This document shows, piece after piece, positions 13,218 to 25,500 of a DNA stretch of 64,000 nt; the stretch's first letter is position 1; each line of letters starts with the position of its first letter. This DNA comes from Phorcus lineatus (lineage: Eukaryota > Mollusca > Gastropoda > Trochida > Trochidae), in NCBI GenBank assembly GCA_921293015.1, contig OV121081.1, positions 2,108,001 to 2,172,000 on the forward strand, written 5' to 3'. The notes below the pieces were generated by a model. It saw only the letters and a list, made by a program, of their open reading frames with translations. It did not search any database and was not told the DNA's origin. A program made the translations under genes and the position numbers.

Positions 13218-13222
<5 letters not shown>

Positions 13223-13249
<27 letters not shown>

Positions 13250-13732
13250 TTTGCATATTTTTCAAGTTTTACATACATTCGGTTTGTACATATTCACAGT
13301 TGAGCAAGAATAAAGAACATCATACATTTCAGCAAAAGGACATAAGTAAATAGGCTACAGTGACCTTCAGCGCTATACAGGTTATACTATTGGTGAAGGT
13401 ATATGCACATAACAAACATTGCCAATATGACGTGCATATTCTAAGTAGAAAATGATCTGTGTGTAAAACAGAATATATACAGTCGATTATCAAAACATTT
13501 AATCTCTCAATATGGTGTGTAGAGATGACCAGAATTTTACAAATGGGTCATTCTCACCGGAAACTAAGTAAATGCATTTCGTTATGTCGTAGTATTGTTT
13601 GATTTGGCCAAGTATATACTGAAAATTCGGAACATTCCTTATTTGACTGTTCTTGAATATAATGTCTTTTACAAGTAAAATGATAGCGTTAATAGGATTG
13701 TTATTTCTTCCTTTTATACCGAGCATAATCTT
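13223..13732 (-). mobile_element. 5'-truncated LINE with 100-bp target-site duplication
   Basis: A minus-strand insertion. Its poly(A) tail is the T run at 13221-13248, with AATAAA (complement) directly before it. The minus frame ending at 13499 encodes a lysine/isoleucine-rich C-terminal end of the kind that closes LINE ORF2 (PINAIILLVKDIIFKNSQIR). It is flanked by exact direct repeats at 13123-13222 and 13733-13832 (offset 610). The ~510-bp element is dead on arrival. Confidence 0.8.
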
Positions 13733-13778
13733 AATTTTATGCTGTGATACACTTAGTGTCATTCCCCCGTTTTTGGCT

Positions 13779-13900
13779 CAGGATCCCGTTGCATAAAACA
13801 CTTAGGTGACTTTAAGTCACTAAGGTAGCCTTAGTGCAATGATAAATGATGGCACTAAGGTTAACCTTAGTGTTAAGTTGTTTTGTGCAACGGCCCCCTG
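13779..13900. mobile_element. Palindromic CTAAGGT-type MITE, copy 1 (target of the LINE)
   Basis: A 122-bp near-palindrome. The left end CAGGATCCCGTTGCATAAAA matches the reverse complement of the right end (TTTTGTGCAACGGCCCCCTG). The core is GCACTAAGGTTAACCTTAGTG-like. Its first ~54 bp also appear at 13169-13222 because the LINE duplicated its target. Related copies lie at 27121-27228 and 37096-37213. Confidence 0.7.
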
Positions 13901-16261
13901 ATATTTAAGGCATAATGTAGAAATGGTGCATGTCAGCTTTTGTAATCTTGTGTAAGTAAGTAATAGCTGAAGGTGAGAGCGCACCAGCTGATGATGATGT
14001 TAGAGTAGGAAGTGTTAGTTGCAGCTGCGGTTTATTACCTATGGTTGACATTAGTCTTCGATCATTTGTAACTCTAGATGGTATCATCTCTGTTCAATAT
14101 CGAGGAGATGTGTGAGAGTTAAATCTAGTGAGATATTTGCAAGTCAATTTTTTCTAGACGTGAAGTTTACTCCTGAGCCCGTGTTGGAAATTAAATAAAA
14201 ACCAGTACTCATAATTCTGTTAAACTAAGGTCTATTTTTCATGTAGCCAGTTTAAAACAGACAGGACCGTTAGTGTTTTACTCAGTGGTAGATCCAGAGA
14301 TGACAGCAACAGTATGTGCGTAGGTATCTAAAAGTGCTGATTTTTTTTAGTCAGGTCAAACTTTATTTTCAGGAGTGTCATTGTCTGTGTTGAGCATGAA
14401 AACACAACTGATGGAAACTTGGTTGGTTCTGGGATGAATTGGCACTGAGATTATTTATGCAGTCAAATTTGAAAACATACAAGCTGATCATAAACCCATG
14501 AACAATTCATTAGATGTGAAGTGTGACAGCACAGTTGTGTCACTAGATTTTGTTGCCCTTGAAGAAACCGTTTTTTCATTTCCTGAGTCCCTGATAATTT
14601 GCTGATCATTTTCTTTGAGCAACAAAAGATCCAGATAAACTGGATAGGCTATGATAGTTGGTATTGAGTGATGGTGGCCTGCTTTGATATCTCCGAGGGT
14701 CTGTGTAGCTGAGAGCTGATACTGCCTTTAGTCAGTATTTGACTTGTGGAGAGCAATGGAGAATATTATCTGTGTCCCTGGTGTCACGGAACACTTCCAC
14801 ATAGAATGTGAGTGACACTGAGTTTGAGGGGACCTGGATTCGTCTAGCTGCTATTCTCAGAACACTTCCCTATTGTAATTTACTTTCAGAATTCCACTTA
14901 CTGGTTATCAGCATCAAAGATCAAATGAAGGCTGTTAATTCACATCTTAAAAATCCTGAGAAGACTTGTACAAGGACCACAGTCACAGTTTCTGACCTGT
15001 TTTGCTTAACTTATCATAAGTTGAATACATGACAATGGGTCATACGCAAGTCTGATGTATGGGCAATTGTCTTATTAAAAAAGAATAAGAGTTTGTAATT
15101 TAGAAAAAGTCATAAACTAGCTGTTGAAAACAGTTGACAAGTAAACTCAGCTAGGTATATTTATCAGTGAGAGCTATGGGAGTGAGATATCCGAGATATT
15201 GGAGAATGATATTGCAGCTGATAGCACATGTTTCCTGGTACAATACGACTGGTATCCTGCCACCAGGAAGTGTGTGGAGTAGGGGCGGGGCACTGCAACT
15301 CAGTATGTGTTTGTAGGTGTGTGTAACACAAGTCACATGTGATCCTTGACACAGCTCTGTTTCATGTGTGTGGGCTTTAGAAATAAATTCCCTGAATCTC
15401 TCTACGGAAACAAGGACTTATCAAGATCAGATACCACTGAAATGTGCATAAAAATCAATACTCATGTTCATAAGAATTTGGTTGTAATTTTATCGATGCC
15501 AACACCTGTGTAAGCTCAGTGATCTTCTATTCTCATAGACCTTAAGTTAGTGTAACAATAATTAAAAAAACTGAAGCTCCTCCTTCTCTTGATAGGTGTC
15601 CCTTTGTGTAACAGTGATTTCTATAATAATGAAAAATAGACCTTAGTTTTGGAATCATTTGCTTCAAACTCATAATATCAAGGACAAAAAACTTGTCAAA
15701 AAATTTCCTCAAGTGCCAAACACGTTATGTGGTTTTTAGCTGGACCAGATTCTTTCCAGTCAGCCATTGTCTGTAAATGTAGTCTTAAGTTGAAAGGTAA
15801 AGCATTGTCTAACGATATTGTTTGTAGACAACAATTGTCTGTAAATATTGTCTACAAAATGGAGCTGAATCACCGATTGAGACAAGAGAGGACCAAGTCC
15901 ATATGTCGGACATAGAGACTGGCCGGGTCGCGCCAACCTGATGTCTGGCACCTGTCTGTTCTAGAAGCTTAAATCTGGAATTGATGTCAGCCATAACTGG
16001 TTTCTTGTCGTGTTACAGGCTTTATTTCTGTCTTTCTTCTTTAAGCAGATGTTGTTACATGCATGAGATAAAAGCAATGGCACACACACTACTGGACAAT
16101 ATGCAACATGCAAGAACACAGACACAAAAACAATGGCACACACACTACTGGACAATAAGCAACATGCAAGAACACAGACACCATTATGAAATGATTATTT
16201 ATGAATCACTTTGTCTTTGAATGACCCTTTCCGTCTTAGTAATTGAACGCTTGCATTGAAT
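13901..16261. other. Non-coding, presumed ASAP intron
   Basis: No coding exon recognised. I searched by eye for the upstream BAR exons (a segment like YNSPTTS with conserved CR) without success. It contains a 56-bp duplication at 16075-16182. Confidence 0.55.
16075..16182. repeat. 56-bp direct duplication
   Basis: CAATGGCACACACACTACTG and the following ~30 bp occur twice in a row with one or two substitutions. Confidence 0.85.
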
Positions 16262-16328
16262 ATGTAAGGTAGTTTGTATTATGGGCCTTTGGCCTTAATA
16301 TTGAATAAAATGTCTGTCTGTCTGTCTC
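16262..16328. mobile_element. Probable 3' tail of a non-LTR element
   Basis: GGGCCTTTGGCCTTAATATT is followed by GAATAAAA and a (TGTC)n run. A palindromic GGCC hairpin next to AATAAA and a short tandem tail is typical of LINE/SINE 3' ends. No coding part remains. Confidence 0.4.
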
Positions 16329-16474
16329 AGTGAATGTCATCTGAAGTGTTCTTCCATGAAATTTTAATTGGTTAAGATGTGTGATAATTGAAAAGCTTGT
16401 ATTTAGAAAAAAACCACTTATAAGTAAGATAGTAAGCAAGTTGAGTATCTGTTAAATTTACTGTATTGTTTCAG

Positions 16475-16547
16475 ACCCTGGACATCGACCGGAGCGGGCT
16501 GACCAAGATGAAGAAGTCAGTGAAAGCTCTGTACAACAGTGGGTCAA
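16475..16547 (+). CDS. ASAP: ASAP exon 'A': BAR domain, first visible exon
   Basis: Acceptor TTTCAG ends at 16474 and donor GTAAGT starts at 16548. The 73 nt begin in phase 0 and leave one base (a). The translation contains the basic segment [15 protein letters not shown], matching the 'KMKKAVKAIYNSG' part of vertebrate ASAP BAR domains. Having an acceptor, it is an internal exon, so upstream coding exons must exist. I found none between 1 and 16474. A 41-bp tandem array begins 29 bp after the exon. Confidence 0.95.
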
Positions 16548-19500
16548 GTAAGTGTCATTTACTTTCTATGTAAAACAGTTAGTAAACTTAGTGTCACAAG
16601 TGTAATCTTTGTACAACAGTTAGTAAACTTAGTGTCACAAGTGTAATCTTTGTACAACAGTTAGTAAACTTAGTGTCACAAGTGTAATCTTTGTACAACA
16701 GTTAGTAAACTTAGTGTCACAAGTGTAATCTTTGTACAACAGTTAGTAAACTTAGTGTCACAAGTGTAATCTTTGTACAACAGTAAGTAAACTTAGTGTC
16801 ACAAGTGTAATCTTTGTACAACAGTAAGTAAACTTAGTGTCACAAGTGTAATCTTTGTACAACAGTTAGTAAACTTAGTGTCACAAGTGTAATCTTTGTA
16901 CAACAGTAAGTAAACTTAGTGTCACAAGTGTAATCTTTGTACAACAGTTAGTAAACTTAGTGTCACAAGTGTAATCTTTGTACAACAGTTAGTAAACTTA
17001 GTGTCACAAGTGTAATCTTTGTACAACAGTTAGTAAACTTAGTGTCACAAGTGTAATCTTTGTACAACAGTTAGTAAACTTAGTGTCACAAGTGTAATCT
17101 TTGTACAACAGTAAGTAAACTTAGTGTCACAAGTGTAATCTTTGTACAACAGTAAGTAAACTTAGTGTCACAAGTGTAATCTTTGTACAACAGTTAGTAA
17201 ACTTAGTGTCACAAGTGTAATCTTTGTACAACAGTAAGTAAACTTAGTGTCACAAGTGTAATCTTTGTACAACAGTTAGTAAACTTAGTGTCACAAGTGT
17301 AATCTTTGTACAACAGTTAGTAAACTTAGTGTCACAAGTGTAATCTTTGTACAACAGTTAGTAAACTTAGTGTCACAAGTGTAATCTCTGTAGATCAGCG
17401 AATCCAATAAATATTACACATGATATCTTTGTACAATGGTATGTGTTCGATCAAATAGATAACTGTCTGAAATGTGATCTATATACAACAGTTAAGAAAG
17501 TAAGTATCACAAATGGTCTCTCTTGTGCTTCATATTTGTACACCGGTGAGAGTCACAAATTTCATATTTGTACACCGTAGGGAGTCACAAATTTCATATT
17601 TGTACACCGTAGGGAGTCACAAATTTCATATTTGTACACCGGTGAGTGTCATAAATTTCATATTTGTACAAGTGAATGTCATATATTATATCTTAGTTCA
17701 CCAGTGATTGTTAGAAATTTGTTACTGGTGCACAGCAGTGCCACAAATTGATGGATACCATATCACTCTCTACCCATATTCCTGACACTCTCCACCAGAA
17801 GTAATCACAGTCTGGTGCAGGGAGCTTTCCGGCTCATTTATTGCCTGCGACATCAACTGCAGACAAACACAAGTTCTCCGGTGACACTTTACACATTGAC
17901 CCAATTCCTTCTAAAAGTCTACAATCAAACTGATGCATTTCATGCTGTTGCAGACCAAACAAGAAATGATTTAGCTGGATGCATTGAACTAGAGTAGATA
18001 TATTAGCATACAGAATTATTGGTGCAGATGTATGATTGAAACAGTTGCATAATGGAGAAGGGACTGTACACACCAGACATGTAGAATGTTTGGTCTGTAT
18101 TTCTCAGTCTCTATCTGTGTGTTCCTTGGTGTCACAATGACTTCCACCACCAGGAACTAGCTGTGGGAGAGGGAGACACTGCCGGAGACATGTCCTGCTT
18201 GACTAGGGCTGTCTGATCAGTGAGATACACCACTGTAATTATAGCAATCATTTACAAGCAGGAGTCGCTCTTGATTTGACTGTGTCAATGTGAATGACAT
18301 ACACTGTAATTATCTGTAAAGACATTAGTGCCAAATATTTAGATTGAGTCTAGAGTGGGCTATCATTGGGTTTATGTTTTACATTTGTGATTTGATATAT
18401 GTGCATTGGTGATCTGACTTTGTAAGCCTGTCATTAAGTCAGTATTTAAGTTCATGGCCTTGTGGCATAAAATGTTCTGTGTTCATACAAAAACAGTTGA
18501 TTGATTACTCTTATGCTGCATTGTTACTGGCTATAGATTCAGTTATTGTGTCAACAGCAAATGAGATATATACTTTTTTGGATTTTCAACTTTAGCATAT
18601 ACTGCCTTCACAGAGGACAAAAAGCAGAAATCAGAACTTGCCACCTGAGTCCCAAAGTTGGGTTCGAAAATTGTGATCCCTCTAAATAGACATTCTAACA
18701 AATTTATGTCCCCGCCATGTGTGCAGCAAAATGCATGGCCTATTTATCAAGTTACACAGCATCAGTCTCCAGTTGCTATACAGCTTCTAAAGTCTTTGTG
18801 CCTCCAGTTCTAATTTGTCCTGACTTGCGCAGATTTTGTTTCCTTTAAATCTCAATCAAAAACAAATTCTAAAAGGTTCTAGCTCAAAGCCATGTGTTAT
18901 GTAACTTGATATCATTGCACAATCTGGCCTAGTTGTGCGAGAAAAACACAGAGGCATTTCATTTCTCTTTAGAGTTTCTATAAATTTAGAGAGTGGTAAA
19001 TGTAGGTTGTTCTCTAACAAGTTTGCAAATATTTTTTGGTTAATTTTGCGGTTTACATCAAAATTATCAGCCGATACATGCTTTTAGTGGTGACTGTCAT
19101 CAGTGCTGCTAATTGTGACAAGCTCCATGTCAAAATGTTAGGTTAACAGGATTGCTGTTCTACATAGAACAAATGGTCTGTTTCTGTGGGTTCTCCATGT
19201 AGTGTTTTAGTGTTGTGTTAATCGTTGTACATGGTGTAACACAGCGTGTGAGCACAAACAGATACCGGTGGCTGATGGTTATCGCTGGTATCGGGTTATA
19301 TTCCCTCCAGCAGGATGTGAACTGTAGTCACAGAGTGAGTTGAACCCGGCCAGATAGCGTCCCACAGCTCTGATTGACGCTGCAGACATTCCGCTCTAGC
19401 TGTCATTAGCCTGTGAATCTGTGTCACTCTCTGACAGCTAACTTAGGGCAAGTTCTTCACTCAATACTGCAGCAGGCTGCTGTAGACTGAAACATACAAT

Positions 19501-22500
19501 AACAAAATGTTGTGAATCCCTCCATTTGAGAAAATCTGTAATTTTGTCCTCACCTTTGGCTTAATGTGATGTTTTTGAGCCCAGTGGACACTAGATAGGC
19601 ATTTTATGAGTTATAAGTTAAACTTAATTACAGTTATGTTAAATTCTAATTGTAAAATGCAAGAAATTCATTTGCGGAAAAATGTGTGTATGGTTTAGGT
19701 ATATGGTTAGCTCCTGTGATTAATAGCTTGAGCTGTTTCCTTTCTCAAAGGCACTTGCAGCCTGTCATTGATTCAGATTTACATTCCTTTATGCATCCAG
19801 TCCTCTTTATCTATCAAAAAATCAATTTTCAAAGAGTATCAACATGATCTAGAAGTTCAGTGACTGCAATACGTGAACCATCCCATACGTGGGTGTATCA
19901 GTCTGCCTTGCTGACACATCGTCAATACTGCTTGCACCGTCCATATTGCTTGCACGACACTTGAGCCTGATTAATGAGGTCCTCATCAGACCAAAATACT
20001 GGCCATATACTTGGGGGCTGGTCCTCCGGGACTGGTTTGATCTGGGCCTGCTGCATTGATTCCTCTTGAAGTTATTGGAGTATTTATTGGACAGGTTGGG
20101 ATCTGCAGTGTTGTTCCTTGAGGGGTTCTTGAGGAAATGGCTACACTTTTTGCTTGGTGTGCCTTAACATTTTGAGAAGTAGGATACTTCTATCATTGAA
20201 GATGGTCCCACTTGCTCAGAATAGGCCAAAATGACCCCTTCAACTGACCAAACCAACAACAACACTTGATCTGTACATACCGTTCCCAGTGTATATTGGT
20301 TAACCCTTCCGTTGCTGAATATTATTTTGACCAGTTTTGCCCCCGTGGCTGAATTTTCCAGCACTCGCCTCGCTACGGTAATAACGCAATTAGCCCCTGT
20401 GGCCGAATTTTCCAGCGCCGCCAGATGCGACCGTTTTAACAACATATGGCGTGTTTACATGGCGGAATACGGACGTTATCGTCATTTTATACAAAGCTAG
20501 TCGGCAAATCCCGTGTTACAAATGGATGATACTTACTTGACACTTTGAATGAAATTTCTATCACGCCTGGAACGGTTTCTACAACTGAAGTAAACTTGTT
20601 TTCAATTCGGGCGCCATAACTCAATAAATTCCAAGAGCGCATGCGCGAAATCAAAACGAAACTAAAGATGAATTGTTCCTCTTCACATCGATATAAAAAT
20701 TATTTTTATAATATGTCTGGAACGAATTTTACTAAATTTTAAAAATTGTCTTCATTTCAAACATTATAAAATCATTTAATCACTGAGTGCACACATGCAA
20801 ATTATATACGGAATTGAAGCTAATTTCTTGCTCTATATTTCACGATAAATTTTATTACGATACGCCATCCTAAACGAAAGATATAAATAACGAAAGCAGG
20901 GTAGTGATAAATCCCGATAACGTTCTGACCCCCACAGTAATATTACTAAGCTAGTAGCCCCGGGCAAACGCACGCGCTCAGCGCGTGCAGGCGGGGTATC
21001 CCCGCTGAAAAATACACTCACACTTAACAGAAATTGTCTTTATTTCCAATTTTATAATTCAAGTTATTCGCTTTGTATACATGCAAATTATATATGGAAT
21101 TGAAGGCAATTTATTCTTCTTTACGAAAAAATAAATCATAACAATCTTTTGCACTGTAATTAGAAGTTATTACCAACATAACGTGGGTATAGCTAGTGAA
21201 TAAAGTCTTTGATAATCGCCTTACCGCGACATTTGTCGCATAATTTCCACACGTTTTATTTTGATGCAAATATGGGCAAATTACACATGAAAATGAAGGT
21301 ATTTATTTCCTCTTTACGTTGATATGAAAATGATAAATATGTACCGCTTGGTTTGGAATATATATAGTTTGCAAAGATTGTACCCTCAGGTATTTGAAAA
21401 CAGATTTTGATAATTGCGACATCACTTACCGCTCCTTTATTGTTTCATTGTAATTTGCAAATTTTACATAGAATTGAAGACGATCCTTTTCTCTTTATTG
21501 TGATATAAAAATGTTGATAATGCGCTCTGCCGTTAAATGGATAGGAAGTGTAAAAAGCAGTTGAAAAAATCGCTTCTCGGTTAACAAGATATGAATAGAG
21601 AAATTGCCTGTTTGCGCAATGCTCGTCGGGTCTTTACTGATTTTCGTTTACATACAAATTTTATATGGAAATAAAGATCATCCTTTTCTCTATATTTTGA
21701 TATATGAAATTTCAAAATGTCCCGAGAACTTTATGTGATATAAAGTGCGAGAAAATGGTAAAAACACAAAGAATAAAGAAAAGTCGCAATTTTGCGGCAC
21801 TTGCTGTATCTTTATTTTATATACTGCATATAACTTTTTTACATCAAATCGAAGACAATTATTTCCTCTTTATCACGAGGTAATCAATTTCAAAATACGC
21901 CTAGCTGTTGAGAAGATATAAACGAAATAAAGGCACATGTCAAAATCGCCGTTCAGTTTACATGATTTGAATAGAGAAATTAGCTTTTTGTGCGGCGCTT
22001 GCTGTGTCTTTATTTATTTTTGCGCATGTACAAATTTTTACATGGAATGAAAGACAATCTTTCTCTCTATCTTATAATATAAAAATTGTCAAAATAAGTT
22101 GACCACATCATGTGAAGATTGGTGTGACAAAATGGTGTAAAACTAAAAATATGTAAAAATCACCTTTTTTGCGGCACATGCTGTATCTTCATTTCAGGTG
22201 GCGTAGTTATGTATTTTATATTGAATTGAAGACAATTTTCTGCTCTTTCAAAAGATCCAACCGGTATTGTAATACGCCCAAGGGTTCAGAGCATAGGGCG
22301 TGCGATAGGAAGGCGTGCATAGGGTCAAAATGCACGCGTCTCAGTAAACGATAGCATGCGCGGGTCGGTAAGCTCGTGCAAGAGGGTAGAAAGTGCCCAC
22401 AGGCTATTAGCACGTGCGGCGGGGAGTGGGGAAAAATTGAGTGATTTTAACGTTTATTTTCGGTACGATAAACATTATCAATACTCTCATAACTTTCGGA

Positions 22501-25500
22501 GCATGTTCGCGCATTATTTAGAACACCAACGAAACAAAACACGGTTGCTTAGCGACAGCCGGAACGAAAATACAAGCGTTGAACTGAGACTACTGCTAGG
22601 CAATAAATTTCCGGGCCCCGCTACCGAGACCCGCGGTCATCATTAGTTAGCGTGAGAAAAATAGAGTGTGCTACTCGCATCCCGCTAAGGGGACTTGCGG
22701 GCAAAGCTAATTTCATCCCGGAATATTCCGGGACCCGCATCTTAAGGGTTAAGATTCTTGAGTGATGATTATAGGCAGAAGCCATATTCTGGAATTATAG
22801 AAGTTGGAGTGCAATGGAACAATGGAGACAATTTTATGGATCACTTGAGTGAAAAACAGCATTTGAATCATATTTAAAAGATGTCTTCATTTCAAGTTAA
22901 TGTCTTGCAAGAATTTGCATATCCATCATGATAGTATTTATTCTTCAGTATTTCATCAATTCAGAGACATATAAATTGTGATTGTTTAACCTGGTATGCT
23001 TCTATGCATATTTGTAATAAAGGCAGATGTCTATAGCTATAAGTTTCTGCTTCTGATAGGAAGAATATTGAAGTTGCAGTGGTCCTAATGCAAGACTTCT
23101 TTTATAAAACAAAGAAAGCTAAAAGTATCCAAGTACACCACACCCAGTCTGTCGATAAGTCCTTCTGTTGATTTCCTGATGTTACTTTTCATAATACCAT
23201 AAAATAAGGATAATCTAATGAATTAGGCAACATGCATTTCAACATTACAAGTTATTGCAGCAAAATGCCTTGAAAGCTCACAATGTAACATTTGTTTCAG
23301 TAGAAGTATTTCTGTTACTGTATGTTTCACCATATACAGAAGATTTCTTGTTTGCCGATCGACAAGTTTCATCTTCCAATTTATTTTATAACTAGAACTT
23401 CCCTTTCCATTTCACCATGTCACACTGAGGTTGGACTGTGGATGATACATACTGTTAAAGACTCACACTGAGGTTGGACTGTGGATGGTACGTACTGTTA
23501 GAGACTCACACTGAGGTTGGACTGTGGATGGTACGTACTGTTAGAGACTCACACTGAGGTTGGACTGTGGGTAACATGTACTGTTAGAGACTCACATTGA
23601 GGTTGGACTGTGGGTGATACGTACTGTTAGAGACTCACACTGCGGTTGGACTGTGGATGGTACGTACTGTTAGAGACTCACACTGAGGTTGGACTGTGGG
23701 TGATACATACTGTTAGAAACTCACACTGAGGTTGGATTGTGGGTGATACGTACTGTTAGAGACTTACACTGAGGTTGGACTGTGGGTGATACGTACTGTT
23801 AGAGACTCACTGAGGTTGGGCTGTGGTTGATATGTACTGTTAGAGACTCACACTGAGGTTGGACTGTGGATGATACGTACTGTTAGAGACTCACATTGAG
23901 GTTGCACTGTGGATGGTACGTAATGTTAGAGACTCACACTTAGGTTGGACTGTGAGTGATACGTACTGTTAGACACTCACACTGAGGTTAGACTGTGGGT
24001 GATACGTACTGTTAGAGACTCACACTGAGGTTGGACTGTGGGTGATACGTACTGTTAGAGACTCACACTGAGGTTGGACTGTGGATGATACATACAGTTA
24101 GAGACTCACACTGAGGTTGGACTGTGGGTGATACGTACTGTTAGAGACTCACACTGAGGTTGGACTCTGGATGATACATACAGTTAGAGACTCACACTGA
24201 GGTTGGACTGTGGGTGATACATACAGTTAGAGACTCACATTGAGGTTGGACTGTGGGTGATACATACAGTTAGAGACTCACACTGAGGTTGGACTGTGGG
24301 TGATACATACAGTTAGAGACTCACACTGAGGTTGGACTGTGGGTGATACATACAGTTAGAGACTCACTGAGGTTGGACTGTGGATGATACATACAGTTAG
24401 AGACTCACACTGAGGTTGGACGGTGGATGATACATACAGTTAGAGACTCACACTGAGGTTGGACTGTGGATGATACATACAGTTAGAGACTCACTGAGGT
24501 TGGACTGTGGATGATACATACAGTTAGAGACTCACACTGAGGTTGGACTGTGGATGATACATACAGTTAGAGACTCACTGAGGTTGGACTGTGGATGATA
24601 CATACAGTTAGAGACTCACACTGAGGTTGGACTGTGGATGATACATACAGTTAGAGACTCACATTGAGGTTGGACTGTGGGTGATACATACAGTTAGAGA
24701 CTCACACTAAGGATGGACTGTGGGTGATACATACAGTTAGAGACTCACACTGAGGTTGGACTGTGGGTGATACATACAGTTAGAGACTCACACTGAGGTT
24801 GGACTATGGGTGATACATACAGTTAGAGACTCACACTGAGGTTGGACTGTGGATGATACGTACTGTTAGACACTCACACTGAACATTACCTCCTCGATGA
24901 CATGTTCATCCTTAGATGATGTTCCTGAGAAGAAGTTGCTTCCTTCCTGCTTCTGTATGAAGGACAGCAGAGAGCCTTATCATTGACAATATCAGTCTGA
25001 TTGAAATCAACCGTGCTCCGAGGAGTAAACGATGAAAAAAATACCAGGATTCGAACAGGTTCTATCAGGGGCTTTCCTTCAACTCCAGTCTGAGAGCAGC
25101 GGCATCCTAATTAGACTCTGACAATATGATCCCTGAATGTGAATCGGTGTCTGAGTTGACAGCCTGAACACTGTGATATTCCTGATCTTCTAAGGGCACA
25201 TGTGCTGGCCTTCTTGAATATCACTCATCTTCCGCTGTGATTTTTATGCAAACACTATGTGTACCATAAATAATGCATCCAGCTACATATACTGGAAAAA
25301 AGAATAGTTAGGGATGTATATCAATTACGTAATTTTGGATTTGGATCTGTCAATTGACAAACTTATAAGATATCAATCATGTAAATATATATATATATCT
25401 ATATATATCTTATGAATATTTTGGGATCAAAGGAGGTGAAAAGTAAATTACAGATTTAGAGATACATATTGCATTAAACAGAAGTGGTCATCCTATAATT

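Noticed and set aside
23428..24888. Regular direct repeats reminiscent of a CRISPR array
   Set aside because: Units are contiguous with no unique spacers; this is a eukaryotic minisatellite.
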